Source: Geodermatophilaceae bacterium NBWT11 (lineage in GTDB: Bacteria > Actinomycetota > Actinomycetes > Mycobacteriales > Geodermatophilaceae). Taken from it: a stretch of DNA of 64,000 nucleotides. Every line of letters begins with the position of its first letter. Position 1 is the stretch's first letter. A program made the position numbers and the translations under genes. The DNA lies in assembly GCA_014218215.1 (NCBI GenBank), contig CP043652.1:3410001-3474000 (forward strand), read 5' to 3'. Shown piece after piece: positions 18,742 through 29,208 of this stretch. The notes below the pieces were generated by a model. The model was not told the origin of the DNA and ran no database searches. It saw nothing but the letters and a program-made list of their open reading frames with translations.

Positions 18742-18780
18742 ACGAGAGGCCGTGACCCGAACCGGGTCACGGCCTCTCGT
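18742..18780. terminator. Perfect 18-bp stem-loop between L,D-transpeptidase and tRNA-His
   Basis: Arms 18742-18759 and 18763-18780 are exact reverse complements with a 3-base AAC loop; the right arm ends GGCCTCTCGT. It lies 21 bases past the transpeptidase stop and 7 bases beyond the tRNA-His 3' end on the opposite strand, so it can end transcripts from both sides. There is no T-tract, as is usual in high-GC actinobacteria. Confidence 0.85.
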
Positions 18781-18786
18781 GCGTGG

Positions 18787-18860
18787 GGTGAGTGACGGGA
18801 CTTGAACCCGCGACATCCAGGATCACAACCTGGCGCTCTACCAGCTGAGCTACACCCACC
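18787..18860 (-). tRNA. tRNA-His (GTG)
   Basis: 74-nt cloverleaf counting the encoded extra G at position -1, a tRNA-His hallmark, opposite discriminator C73. Acceptor GTGGGTG pairs with CACTCAC with one G-U. Anticodon stem-loop CCAGG-TTGTGAT-CCTGG gives anticodon GTG. CCA is not encoded. Confidence 0.95.
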
Positions 18861-18901
18861 GTGCGGCCCGCGAACGGGCCTCGTGAAGGGTACCGGAGCA
18901 C

Positions 18902-19558
18902 TCAGCCCTGCGGTGCGGGGGCCTGTCCGTCGGCCAGCAGCTGGGCGTAGCGGTCGACCACCAGGGCCGACCCGGCCTGGGCCTGCTCGCTGGTCGGGCC
19001 CGGCGCCGGCACGAAGGCGACCTCGCGGTAGTAGGCCAGCTCGCGGATGGACTCCAGGATGTCGGCCAGCGCCCGGTGCGCCAGGCCCTTGGGCGGCTGG
19101 CTGAAGTACACCCGGGGGAACCAGCGGCGGGCCAGCTCCTTGATCGAGGAGACGTCGATCATCCGGTAGTGCAGGTGGTCGTCCAGCTCGGGCATGTCCC
19201 GGGCCAGGAAGCCGCGGTCGGTGCCGATCGAGTTGCCGCACAGCGGGGCGGTCCGCCGGTCGGGCACGAAGCGCTTCACGTAGGCCAGCACCAGCTGCTC
19301 GGCCTCGGCCATCGTCACCGTGGAGGCGCGCACGGCCTCGGTCAGCCCGGAGGTCGCGTGCATCTTGGTGACCACCTCGCCCATGCCGGCCAGGACGTCG
19401 TCGTCGGCGTGGATGATCACGTCCAGGCCGTCGTCGAGGACGTTCAGGTCGGAGTCGGTGACCACGACCGCCACCTCGATGAGCGCGTCGGAGCCGATGT
19501 CCAGCCCGGTCATCTCGCAGTCGATCCAGACCAGGTTCCGTGTTCCGCTGTCCGCCAC
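18902..19558 (-). CDS. orn: Oligoribonuclease
   Basis: 3'-5' exoribonuclease that degrades 2-5 nt RNAs, including pGpG from c-di-GMP turnover. 218 residues with DEDDh exonuclease motifs: [12 protein letters not shown] near residue 10, [11 protein letters not shown] near 108, and the C-terminal [14 protein letters not shown] near 163 with catalytic His and Asp. GTG 19558 gives the standard N-terminus. It is the last step of the same c-di-GMP pathway as the GGDEF-EAL protein at 42-44 kb. Confidence 0.95.
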   Translation of the reverse strand: MADSGTRNLVWIDCEMTGLDIGSDALIEVAVVVTDSDLNVLDDGLDVIIHADDDVLAGMGEVVTKMHATSGLTEAVRASTVTMAEAEQLVLAYVKRFVPDRRTAPLCGNSIGTDRGFLARDMPELDDHLHYRMIDVSSIKELARRWFPRVYFSQPPKGLAHRALADILESIRELAYYREVAFVPAPGPTSEQAQAGSALVVDRYAQLLADGQAPAPQG

Positions 19559-19632
19559 GACCGGCGACAGTACGCACCGGAGGCCCCCCGCGCCGATACG
19601 CTCCGGGCTCGCCACCGGCCGAGGAGCTGCCC

Positions 19633-20838
19633 GTGTCCGCCGACACCCGCACGACCCAGACGACGGTGACGCCCGCACCGGCCTCGCCCCGCGCCGTTCT
19701 GCGCCACCCGGTCCGCGCGGTGCGGTGGCTGTGGGCCTACGCGATGACCCCCGGCGCCCCGGGGCGGGCCACCAGCCAGACCGAGCTGCGCTGGCTGTAC
19801 GGCGGCTGGCTGCTCGCCTTCGCGCTCAAGATGCTCGGCTCGAGCTGGGACGTCTCCTGGCACTTCCGGTGGCTGCGCGACGACCTCGCCCCGCCGCACC
19901 TGCTCAACTCCGCGGGCACCGTGCTGGTGGTCGGCCTGGTGGTCGTGCACAGCTACAGCGGACGGGGCGTGGACCGGCGGGCGCTGCGCTGGATGCAGGC
20001 CGGCACCGCGGTCTTCCTGCTGGCCGTCCCGATCGACATCGTCAACCACCGGGTCAACGGCCTGGACATCACCAGCTGGAGCCCCAGCCACGTGCTGCTC
20101 TACCTGGGGACGGCGGTCATGCTCGCCGGCGCCGCCCGGGGGTGGTGGCTGTACGCCGCGCCCGGGCGGGCCCGGCTGTGGGTGGGCCTGGGCCTGTGGT
20201 TCTTCGCGCTGGAGAACGTGCTGTTCCCCAACCAGCACCAGGAGTACGGCGTGCTCTCCCTGGCCGCCTACCGGGCCGGGAACACCACCGCCGAGCCCCA
20301 GCTGCTGGACTTCGCCGCCGCCCAGGGCTCCTCCCCGGCGGACTTCATGCTCCCGGTGCCGCCGTGGGTGCACCCGGCCTGGCTGGTCTGCGTCGGCCTG
20401 CTGACCCTCGTCGTCGCCCGCCGGGTGGTCCGGTGGCGCTGGACGGCGACGCTGCTGACCGCGGCCTACCTGGGCTACCGCGCCGTGGTCTGGGGGCTGC
20501 TCGTCGCCACCGGCTTCCCGCCCTCGGTCCTGCCGGTGATGCTGCTGGTGGGCGCGGTGCTGGTCGACTGCGCGGTGACCTGGCGGGTGCCCGGCTGGAT
20601 CGCCGGGGTCCCGGTGGCCGCCGCGGTGTTCCTCGCCGCCTTCCTGCAGGAGTTCTGGGCGGTCGTCCCGCCCTGGGAGTGGTCGGTCGCGCCGGTGGTC
20701 TGCCTGGGCTTCGCGGTCCTCTGGACGGCGGTCGACCGGACCGCGGGCAGCCGGGCCTGGGCGCGGTGGCGGCGACCGGTCGGCACCCCGCCGGAGCGGG
20801 CCCGTGTGACGGTGCCGGGCGGCGCGTCCCGGGGCTGA
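19633..20838 (+). CDS. Unrecognised polytopic membrane protein
   Basis: 401 residues with about ten hydrophobic segments (first near residues 45-65, last near 350-370). Charged or His-containing motifs lie at membrane edges: [15 protein letters not shown] near 70, [11 protein letters not shown] near 135 and [10 protein letters not shown] near 152. I do not recognise the family; the repeated Trp/His/Asp positions could indicate metal or heme binding but this is speculation. GTG 19633 is chosen because GAGGAG sits 8 bases upstream. It stands alone between orn and the next membrane protein. Confidence 0.75.
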   Translation: MSADTRTTQTTVTPAPASPRAVLRHPVRAVRWLWAYAMTPGAPGRATSQTELRWLYGGWLLAFALKMLGSSWDVSWHFRWLRDDLAPPHLLNSAGTVLVVGLVVVHSYSGRGVDRRALRWMQAGTAVFLLAVPIDIVNHRVNGLDITSWSPSHVLLYLGTAVMLAGAARGWWLYAAPGRARLWVGLGLWFFALENVLFPNQHQEYGVLSLAAYRAGNTTAEPQLLDFAAAQGSSPADFMLPVPPWVHPAWLVCVGLLTLVVARRVVRWRWTATLLTAAYLGYRAVVWGLLVATGFPPSVLPVMLLVGAVLVDCAVTWRVPGWIAGVPVAAAVFLAAFLQEFWAVVPPWEWSVAPVVCLGFAVLWTAVDRTAGSRAWARWRRPVGTPPERARVTVPGGASRG

Positions 20839-20985
20839 GTGCCCGGCGCGGGGGAGCCCGTGTCGTACCGTCGGGGTCGACCGCGGCCGCCGTGCCGCTC
20901 TGCCGACCGGTGCTGCGAGCCGGTCGACGTGGCTCCCCGCCAGCCCGCCAGGGGCCACCCCCGACGTGCGTGACGAGGAGGCCCG

Positions 20986-22818
20986 GTGCTCACCCTGACC
21001 CCCTCGGGTCTGGAGACCCAGGCCGAGCTCTCCTTCTTCCGGGAGCTGACCGGTTGGGACACCGGCGGTGCCGTGCGCGGTGCCGTGGTGGCCTCGCTGC
21101 CGCTGACCGACGGCGCGATGAACCGCCGGGTCTCCGACGCCGTGGTGTTCGTCCCCGAGGGCCTGGCCGTCATCCGGGTGGTGGAGGTGGTCCGCCAGTC
21201 CGGCGTGGTCACCGCGCTGCCCGAGGGCGCCTGGACGATCGGGCCCGGTGCCGGCCCCGGCGACGTGCTGCGGCTGGCCGGGGGCGGTTCGACCACCCTC
21301 GACGGGCTCATGCGGGCCGGCATGGAGGCCGCCGTCCGGCTGCGCAAGGTGGGCCTGGAGCCCGGCCGGATCGCCCGCCTGACGGTGCTGTCCGGGGACC
21401 TGCACGGGCTGCTGCCGGCCGACGGCGACCTCGGCGAGGGCGACCAGGTCGCGCTGCTGGACCCGCGCTCCCTGCTGCTCGGCATCGCGCGGGCCAGCCG
21501 GTACGCCGGCACCGACAACCCCCGGCTGTGGACGACGGCCGACGTGCGGGCCGCGCTGGAGGCCCTCGGGGTCGGCGGGCGCAGCCCCTCGGTCGAGGAG
21601 CTCAACGGCGAGGGGTTCCCGTACTCGCCCTACGTGCTGCGCCGCCGGGAGCTGCTCGCCCCGGCCACGCTGGCCCAGCCCGCCGTCCGGACGGCTGCCC
21701 CGACGGCCTCGCCGCACACCGCCGGCCCGACCGACCACCGCCCGACCGACCTGCCGGCCACCGGGCCGGGGTCCTCCGGTGCGCCGGTCGGCAGCCCGGA
21801 CGGCCCCCTCGTCGACCCGGCTGCCGCGGCCGCGCTCGCCGCCGCCGCGGTGGCCGACCAGGAGAGCCGGGAGTCCGCCGCCCGGGCCGGGGTCCCGCTC
21901 GCCTCGGCCCAGGACCCGCTGCCCGAGCAGCTGCGTCGGCCCACCCGGGACACCGTCGCCCTCGCCGACCGGGACGAGGCGCCGCCGGTCCAGGAGACCC
22001 AGCAGATCCGGCCCGTCGCCCCGGAGCAGCGCCCGGCCCGGGACGAGAGCGGTGGCATCGGCGGGCTGTTCCCCGGTGGCCCCCCGGTGGCCACCCCGCC
22101 CCGGCCGACCGCCGCGCACGGGTCGGAGTCCCCGCCCCCGTGGTCCCCGCCGGTCGCCCTGGACGAGGAGTCCGGCCCCGGCCGCCGGCGCGGTCTGCTC
22201 GTCGTGCTCGCCGCGCTCGCCCTGGTCGTCGTGCTCGGGGTGGGGGGCTTCCTGCTCACCCAGGGCGGCGACGACAGCGACGGCGGCACCGACCCGGCCG
22301 CGCAGACCACCTCGGTGGCCCCCACCTCGACCGCGCCGCCCACCCCCGAGGGGCTGCCGGTCGGCAGCACCCAGCAGGTGGGGGACACGACCTACACGCT
22401 GCAGGCCTTCGCCTACGACGACTCCTGCGCCGACCACTCCTACGGCGCGGCTGCCGGGTTCTTCGGCACCTCCGACTGCGCGGGCCTGGTGCGGTCGCTG
22501 TGGTCGGCCGAGGCCGACGGGCAGTCCGCCGTCGTCTCGGTCGCGCGGGTGACCATGCCCGACCCGTCCCGCGCCCAGGCCCTGCTGGCCCTCACCGACA
22601 CCTCGGGCACCGGCAACATCAGCGACCTGCTGCGCGAGGGCGTGCGCTACGCCGGCGGCCCGGACGGGCTCTCCGGCGCGGCGTACGAGAGCGCGGTGAC
22701 CGACGACGTCGCCACCATCGTGGAGAGCTCGTGGACCGACCCCGCTGCCGCGGGCACCCCGGAGGGCCTGGACGGCCTCGCCCTCGGGGGTATCGAGCTG
22801 GACGCCCAGGCGACCTGA
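20986..22818 (+). CDS. Single-pass membrane protein with NERD-like N-terminal region
   Basis: 610 residues in three parts. Residues 1-215 are a soluble domain whose start (ETQAELSFFREL, then RRVSDAVVFVPEGLAVI) resembles the NERD nuclease-related fold, but the usual catalytic ExK-type pair is not evident. Residues 215-400 are Pro/Ala/Thr-rich and disordered. A hydrophobic helix lies near 405-427, followed by a Thr/Pro linker and an outer domain of about 160 residues with two Cys (SCADHSYG, TSDCAG) that may form a disulfide. GTG 20986 follows GAGGAG. No firm function; possibly a sensor or envelope factor. Confidence 0.72.
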   Translation: MLTLTPSGLETQAELSFFRELTGWDTGGAVRGAVVASLPLTDGAMNRRVSDAVVFVPEGLAVIRVVEVVRQSGVVTALPEGAWTIGPGAGPGDVLRLAGGGSTTLDGLMRAGMEAAVRLRKVGLEPGRIARLTVLSGDLHGLLPADGDLGEGDQVALLDPRSLLLGIARASRYAGTDNPRLWTTADVRAALEALGVGGRSPSVEELNGEGFPYSPYVLRRRELLAPATLAQPAVRTAAPTASPHTAGPTDHRPTDLPATGPGSSGAPVGSPDGPLVDPAAAAALAAAAVADQESRESAARAGVPLASAQDPLPEQLRRPTRDTVALADRDEAPPVQETQQIRPVAPEQRPARDESGGIGGLFPGGPPVATPPRPTAAHGSESPPPWSPPVALDEESGPGRRRGLLVVLAALALVVVLGVGGFLLTQGGDDSDGGTDPAAQTTSVAPTSTAPPTPEGLPVGSTQQVGDTTYTLQAFAYDDSCADHSYGAAAGFFGTSDCAGLVRSLWSAEADGQSAVVSVARVTMPDPSRAQALLALTDTSGTGNISDLLREGVRYAGGPDGLSGAAYESAVTDDVATIVESSWTDPAAAGTPEGLDGLALGGIELDAQAT

Positions 22819-22821
22819 GGC

Positions 22822-23415
22822 TCAGACGGTCGCGGCGGCCCGGGCCATCGCGGTCAGCAGGGCCGCCATGGCCGGCCGGGACAACCGGCCCGCGCTGTGC
22901 GGGGTGGAGTTGATCAACCCGAACACCGCGTGCGCCCGCGCCCGGCAGTCGGCGGTGGCGGCGGCCGGGTCGCGCCGGCCGAGGACGGCGACCCACTCCT
23001 CGACGTAGCGGCGCTGCAGCCGGCGGACCTTCGCGGCGTCGGACTCCTCGAGGGCGCCGAGGTCACGGTCCTGCACGGTGATCAGCGCCGGGTTGTCCAG
23101 GGCGAAGTCGACGTGGAAGGCGATCAGCGCGTCCAGCTGGGCCTCGGGGTCGTCCCCGGCCCCGGCGACGACGGTGGCCCCACCGGCCTGCAGCCGCTCG
23201 CTGATCCGCACCAGCATCTCGGCCAGCATCGCGTCCTTGCTCGCGAAGTGCCGGTAGATGGCCGGGCCGGTCACGCCGACGGCGGCCCCGACGTCGTCCA
23301 CCCCGACGCTGCGCGAGCCGCGCTCGGCGAACAGCTGGGCGGCGGCGCGCAGGATCTGCTCGCGGCGCGAGGGCCGCCCGGCGTCGACGTGCAGCGCACT
23401 GTCCTGCTCGGCCAT
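22822..23415 (-). CDS. TetR-family regulator, probable repressor of the acyl-CoA carboxylase locus
   Basis: About 197 residues. The N-terminal helix-turn-helix (about 10-58) has REQILRAAAQLFAERG, GVDDVGAAVGVTGPAIYRHFASKDAML. The C-terminal ligand domain is typical of regulators of acyl-CoA metabolism (RYVEEWVAVLGRRDPAAATADCRARAHAVFGLINSTPHS). Divergent from the carboxyltransferase gene over a 68-bp spacer with a strong double palindrome, so it probably represses that operon and itself and responds to an acyl-CoA. ATG 23415 is used; GTG 23421 is possible. Confidence 0.88.
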   Translation of the reverse strand: MAEQDSALHVDAGRPSRREQILRAAAQLFAERGSRSVGVDDVGAAVGVTGPAIYRHFASKDAMLAEMLVRISERLQAGGATVVAGAGDDPEAQLDALIAFHVDFALDNPALITVQDRDLGALEESDAAKVRRLQRRYVEEWVAVLGRRDPAAATADCRARAHAVFGLINSTPHSAGRLSRPAMAALLTAMARAAATV

Positions 23416-23423
23416 GCCCACAG

Positions 23424-23474
23424 GTTAACCGCTGTTCACCCCGGGGGTGGTCACGGACGTGAACCACGGTTAAC
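23424..23474. promoter_or_regulatory. Double operator between the TetR gene and accD-type gene
   Basis: Two 16-bp elements in inverted orientation: GTTAACCGCTGTTCAC (23424-23439) and GTGAACCACGGTTAAC (23459-23474), which are reverse complements at 14 of 16 positions. Each also fits a palindrome of the form GTTAA-N6-TTAAC with one mismatch, the kind of site I recall for acyl-CoA-responsive TetR repressors in Streptomyces. The right copy ends 9 bases before the GTG at 23484. Confidence 0.75.
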
Positions 23475-23483
23475 ATCGACGCC

Positions 23484-25097
23484 GTGGATGCACCGGTGCT
23501 CGCCAGCGCCCCGCCCGCCGACCCCGAGGCCCCCGCCCGCAACGCGGCGGCCCACCGGGCCCTGGCCGACGACCTCGCCGCGGCCCTCGCGCAGGTCGCC
23601 GAGGGGGGAGGGGAGCGCGCCCGCGCCAAGCACGTGGCCCGCGGCAAGCTGCTGCCCCGCGACCGGGTGGACGCCCTGCTCGACCCCGGCAGCCCGTTCC
23701 TGGAGCTCTCGCCGCTGGCCGCACACGGCCTCTACGACGGTGCCGCCCCCGGGGCCGGGATCGTCACCGGGGTCGGCCGGGTGTCTGGTCGCGAGGTGGT
23801 CGTGGTGGCCAACGACGCCACCGTCAAGGGCGGCACGTACTACCCGATGACGGTGAAGAAGCACCTGCGGGCGCAGGAGATCGCGCTGCAGAACCACCTG
23901 CCGTGCGTCTACCTGGTCGACTCCGGCGGGGCGTTCCTGCCGCTGCAGGACGAGGTCTTCCCCGACCGCGAGCACTTCGGCCGGATCTTCTACAACCAGG
24001 CCCAGATGTCCCGCCGCGGGATCCCCCAGATCGCCTCGGTGATGGGCTCGTGCACCGCCGGCGGGGCCTACGTGCCGGCGATGAGCGACGAGGCGGTCAT
24101 CGTCCGCGACCAGGGCACGATCTTCCTGGGCGGCCCGCCGCTGGTGAAGGCCGCGACCGGCGAGGTGGTCACCGCCGAGGACCTGGGCGGGGGAGACCTG
24201 CACAGCCGGGTCAGCGGGGTCACCGACCACCTGGCCGACGACGACGCGCATGCCCTGCAGATCGTCCGGCAGATCGTCGGCACGCTCGGCCCGGTCACGC
24301 CCCCGCCGTGGGACGTCGAACCCGTCGAGGAGCCCGCCTTCCCGGCGGAGTCGCTCTACGACGTCGTCCCCCCGGACAGCCGCACGCCCTACGACGTCCG
24401 CGAGGTCATCGCCCGGCTGGTCGACGGCAGCCGGTTCCACGAGTTCAAGGCCCTCTACGGGCAGACCCTGGTCACCGGCTTCGCCCGGATCCACGGCCAC
24501 CCGGTGGGCATCGTGGCCAACAACGGCATCCTGTTCGGGGAGTCCGCGGTCAAGGGCGCGCACTTCATCGAGCTGTGCGACAAGCGGAAGGTCCCGCTGC
24601 TGTTCTTGCAGAACATCAGCGGCTTCATGGTCGGCCGCGACTACGAGGCCGGCGGCATCGCCAAGCACGGCGCCAAGATGGTCACCGCGGTCGCCTGCGC
24701 CCGGGTGCCCAAGCTGACCGTGGTCATCGGCGGCTCCTTCGGGGCCGGGAACTACTCGATGTGCGGTCGGGCCTACTCCCCGCGCTTCCTGTGGACCTGG
24801 CCCAACGCCCGGATCTCGGTGATGGGCGGGGAGCAGGCCGCCAGCGTGCTCGCCACCGTCCGCCGTGACGGGCTGGAGTCCCGCGGGGAGGGGTGGTCGG
24901 CCGAGGACGAGGAGGCCTTCAAGGCCCCGGTCCGCGAGCAGTACGAGGCGCAGGGGCACCCGTACCACGCCACCGCCCGGCTCTGGGACGACGGCGTGAT
25001 CGACCCCGCCGACACCCGGACCGTGCTGGGCCTCGCGCTGTCGGCGGTCTCCCACGCCCCCCTCGAGGAGGTGGGTTATGGCGTCTTCCGGATGTGA
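23484..25097 (+). CDS. Acyl-CoA carboxylase carboxyltransferase (beta) subunit, methylcrotonyl/propionyl type
   Basis: Transfers carboxyl from carboxybiotin to an acyl-CoA. 537 residues with two crotonase-like halves: [27 protein letters not shown] near residue 150 and [13 protein letters not shown] near 190 (acyl-CoA oxyanion hole), then [20 protein letters not shown] near 350 and [22 protein letters not shown] near 415. The GGAFLP...[11 protein letters not shown] pattern is that of methylcrotonyl-CoA carboxylase-type subunits (AccD1/LiuB), suggesting leucine degradation. Partner biotin subunit at 25950 and acyl-CoA dehydrogenase at 27949. Confidence 0.92.
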   Translation: MDAPVLASAPPADPEAPARNAAAHRALADDLAAALAQVAEGGGERARAKHVARGKLLPRDRVDALLDPGSPFLELSPLAAHGLYDGAAPGAGIVTGVGRVSGREVVVVANDATVKGGTYYPMTVKKHLRAQEIALQNHLPCVYLVDSGGAFLPLQDEVFPDREHFGRIFYNQAQMSRRGIPQIASVMGSCTAGGAYVPAMSDEAVIVRDQGTIFLGGPPLVKAATGEVVTAEDLGGGDLHSRVSGVTDHLADDDAHALQIVRQIVGTLGPVTPPPWDVEPVEEPAFPAESLYDVVPPDSRTPYDVREVIARLVDGSRFHEFKALYGQTLVTGFARIHGHPVGIVANNGILFGESAVKGAHFIELCDKRKVPLLFLQNISGFMVGRDYEAGGIAKHGAKMVTAVACARVPKLTVVIGGSFGAGNYSMCGRAYSPRFLWTWPNARISVMGGEQAASVLATVRRDGLESRGEGWSAEDEEAFKAPVREQYEAQGHPYHATARLWDDGVIDPADTRTVLGLALSAVSHAPLEEVGYGVFRM

Positions 25098-25098
25098 C

Positions 25099-25626
25099 CT
25101 AGACGCCCGCGGCGCGCGGTGCGGTCGGGTCGACGCCCTCGCCGGCGGCGGCCTCGCGCTGCACGTAGTCCTCGATCTGCTCGACGTCGTGCGCGCTCCG
25201 CTTGGCCACGGCCAGCAGGTCGCTCATCTTGCTGACCTCCTCGACCTGCTCCTTGATGAACCACTGCATGAACTGGTCGGAGGCGAAGTCGAACTGCTCG
25301 CGGGCGATCCGGGTCAGCTCGTTGATCTGCTGGGTGACCCGCTTCTCCTGCTCCAGGGCCAGCGCGATCGGCGCGACCACGTCGGAGAAGTCGTTGATCG
25401 GGGCCGGCAGCGCCGGGATGCGCACCTCGGCGTCGGCGTCGAGCAGGTAGCGCACCATCATCATCGCGTGGCTGCGCTCCTCGGCGGCCTGGTCGAAGAA
25501 CAGCTGCGCGGTCTGCTGCATCGTCTGCTGGTCGTAGTAGACGGCGCAGGCCACGTACTGCTGGTGCGCGGCGAACTCGTGGCCGATCTGCTGGTTGAGC
25601 TGGGCGATGAAGGCCTCGGCTGCCAC
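25099..25626 (-). CDS. Ferritin
   Basis: Iron-storage protein; 175 residues with a four-helix ferritin core. Ferroxidase-type residues are visible in EFAAHQQYVA near residue 17, EERSHAMMMVRYLLD near 48-55 and an EQEKRVTQQINEL helix near 92. It lacks the methionine heme ligand pattern of bacterioferritin, so non-heme ferritin (Ftn/BfrB type) is preferred. Start GTG 25626. It is inverted between the two acyl-CoA carboxylase genes, and a DtxR/IdeR-box-like sequence lies about 76-94 bp upstream, fitting iron control. Confidence 0.9.
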   Translation of the reverse strand: MAAEAFIAQLNQQIGHEFAAHQQYVACAVYYDQQTMQQTAQLFFDQAAEERSHAMMMVRYLLDADAEVRIPALPAPINDFSDVVAPIALALEQEKRVTQQINELTRIAREQFDFASDQFMQWFIKEQVEEVSKMSDLLAVAKRSAHDVEQIEDYVQREAAAGEGVDPTAPRAAGV

Positions 25627-25701
25627 GGGGGCTCCTCTGTCGGTGCGGCGGACGTCGCGACGACCGTACCGGGCACCGCCGACGGCCCCTGGACGCCGGA
25701 G

Positions 25702-25720
25702 GTAGGCATGGCTAACCTCA
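25702..25720. promoter_or_regulatory. Candidate DtxR/IdeR iron box
   Basis: This 19-mer agrees with the known IdeR consensus at 14 of 19 positions, with the right half nearly exact (GGCTAACCTCA vs GGCTAACCTAA). It lies between the divergent ferritin and Cys-rich genes, upstream of the ferritin promoter region (where IdeR activates in mycobacteria) and over a TAACCT -10-like element for the rightward gene (where it would repress). Confidence 0.5.
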
Positions 25721-25724
25721 CCGT

Positions 25725-25904
25725 GTGTCCTCCAAGGCCAAGCAGCGCATGCCGAAGAAGAAGTGCTGTGTCGACAAGCCGCGCTGCGGCCGCTGTCCGC
25801 TGCGGATGCTCGCCGAGGGGACGCTCCCCGCGGGCTACACGGTCAAGAAGCGCCAGCTGGTCAAGGTGGGCAAGGCCGACGCGATCCTCCGCAAGGCGGC
25901 CTGA
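25725..25904 (+). CDS. Small basic Cys-rich protein (59 aa)
   Basis: Encodes 59 residues, VSSKAKQRMPKKKCCVDKPR then CGRCPLRML and a Lys-rich tail. Four Cys arranged CC-x5-CxxC near residues 14-24 suggest a metal (zinc or Fe-S) knuckle, and about a quarter of residues are Lys/Arg. Similar short KKKCC...CxRCP proteins are common but uncharacterised in actinobacteria, to my recollection. GTG 25725 has no ribosome binding site, but TAACCT at 25713-25718 is correctly spaced for a leaderless transcript. The stop is 46 bases before the biotin carboxylase gene. Confidence 0.72.
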   Translation: MSSKAKQRMPKKKCCVDKPRCGRCPLRMLAEGTLPAGYTVKKRQLVKVGKADAILRKAA

Positions 25905-25949
25905 GCCCGCACTGCCCGCGTCGTCCGGCCCCGAGTCGGGAGACGCGTG

Positions 25950-27947
<1,998 letters not shown>

Positions 27948-27948
27948 G

Positions 27949-29109
27949 ATGGCACTGGACTACCGGCTGGACACCGAGACCGAGGCGCTGCGGACGATGG
28001 TCCGCGAGTTCGCCAACGAGGTCGTGCGCCCGCAGATCGGGGCCTTCTACGAGGCCGACGAGTTCCCCACCGCGATCGTGCGGCAGATGGGCGAGCTCGG
28101 GCTGTTCGGGCTGCCCTTCCCGGAGGAGTACGGCGGCTCCGGGGGCGACTACTTCACCCTCTGCGTGGCGCTGGAGGAGCTGGCCCGGGTCGACTCCTCG
28201 GTGGCGATCACGCTGGAGGCCGGGGTGTCGCTGGGCGCCATGCCGCTGTTCCGGTTCGGCACCGAGGAGCAGAAGAAGGAGTGGCTGCCGAGGCTCTGCG
28301 CCGGTGAGGCGCTGGGTGCCTTCGGGCTCACCGAGGCAGGCGGCGGCTCCGACGCCGGCTCCACCCGCACCACCGCCCGGCTCGAGGACGGCCACTGGGT
28401 GGTCAACGGGTCCAAGTCCTTCATCACCAACTCCGGCACCGAGCTCACCGAGCTGGTCACCGTCACCGCGGTCACCGGCACCCGGCCCGACGGCGGCAAG
28501 GAGATCTCGGCGATCCTCGTCCCGTCCGGCACGCCGGGGTTCGTCGTCGGACAGCGGTACTCCAAGGTCGGCTGGAACGCCTCCGACACCCGCGAGCTGT
28601 CCTTCACCGACGTCCGGGTGCCCGAGGAGAACCTGGTCGGCGAGCGGGGCCGCGGCTACGCCCAGTTCCTGCAGATCCTCGACGAGGGCCGGATCGCGAT
28701 CGCCGCGCTGGCCGTCGGGCTGTGCCAGGGCTGCGTGGACGAGAGCGTGAAGTACGCCGGCGAGCGCGAGGCGTTCGGGCAGGCGATCGGCAAGAACCAG
28801 GCGGTCGCGTTCATGATCGCCGACATGGAGGTGCGGGCGTCGACCGCCCGGCTGGCCTACTACCGGGCCGCGGAGAAGATGCTGCGCGGCGAGCCGTTCA
28901 AGCGCGAGGCCGCCATCGCCAAGCTCTACAGCTCGGAGATGGCCATGGAGAACGCCCGGTACGCCACCCAGGTGCACGGCGGCTACGGCTTCATGAACGA
29001 GTTCCCGGTCGGCCGGTTCTACCGCGACGCCAAGATCCTGGAGATCGGCGAGGGCACCAGCGAGGTCCAGCGGATGCTCATCGCCCGCTCCCTCGGCGTC
29101 GGCGCCTGA
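27949..29109 (+). CDS. Acyl-CoA dehydrogenase (short/branched-chain type)
   Basis: FAD enzyme introducing an alpha-beta double bond; 386 residues, standard length. Signatures: AFGLTEAGGGSDAGSTRTTA near residue 125 (FAD contact), RAYTQFLQILDEGR-like RGYAQFLQILDEGRIAIAAL near 235, and CCHGG-like QVHGGYGFMNEFPVGRFYRDAKILEIGEGTSEVQR near 340, with the catalytic Glu expected in ILEIGEGTSE. With the carboxylase subunits it probably forms an isovaleryl-CoA/leucine or branched-acyl pathway. Start ATG 27949. Confidence 0.93.
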   Translation: MALDYRLDTETEALRTMVREFANEVVRPQIGAFYEADEFPTAIVRQMGELGLFGLPFPEEYGGSGGDYFTLCVALEELARVDSSVAITLEAGVSLGAMPLFRFGTEEQKKEWLPRLCAGEALGAFGLTEAGGGSDAGSTRTTARLEDGHWVVNGSKSFITNSGTELTELVTVTAVTGTRPDGGKEISAILVPSGTPGFVVGQRYSKVGWNASDTRELSFTDVRVPEENLVGERGRGYAQFLQILDEGRIAIAALAVGLCQGCVDESVKYAGEREAFGQAIGKNQAVAFMIADMEVRASTARLAYYRAAEKMLRGEPFKREAAIAKLYSSEMAMENARYATQVHGGYGFMNEFPVGRFYRDAKILEIGEGTSEVQRMLIARSLGVGA

Positions 29110-29129
29110 CCCCGCCCGCCCGCAGCGTG

Positions 29130-29146
29130 GATCAGGTGACCTGATC
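29130..29146. repeat. 17-bp perfect palindrome downstream of the acyl-CoA dehydrogenase
   Basis: GATCAGGTGACCTGATC, arms of 8 around a central G. It lies 20 bases past the dehydrogenase stop and just ahead of the terminator hairpin. Could be a regulator site or part of the termination region; neither is shown. Confidence 0.5.
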
Positions 29147-29153
29147 GAAGCCT

Positions 29154-29185
29154 GGCCGCCCCCACCAACGCTGGTGAGGGCGGCC
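29154..29185. terminator. Bidirectional terminator hairpin
   Basis: Arms 29154-29167 and 29172-29185 (TGGTGAGGGCGGCC) pair at 13 of 14 positions around an ACGC loop. It sits between the convergent acyl-CoA dehydrogenase and quinone-oxidoreductase genes. No T-tract. Confidence 0.8.
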
Positions 29186-29208
29186 GGTCGTTCGTGAGGG
29201 CGGCGCGC

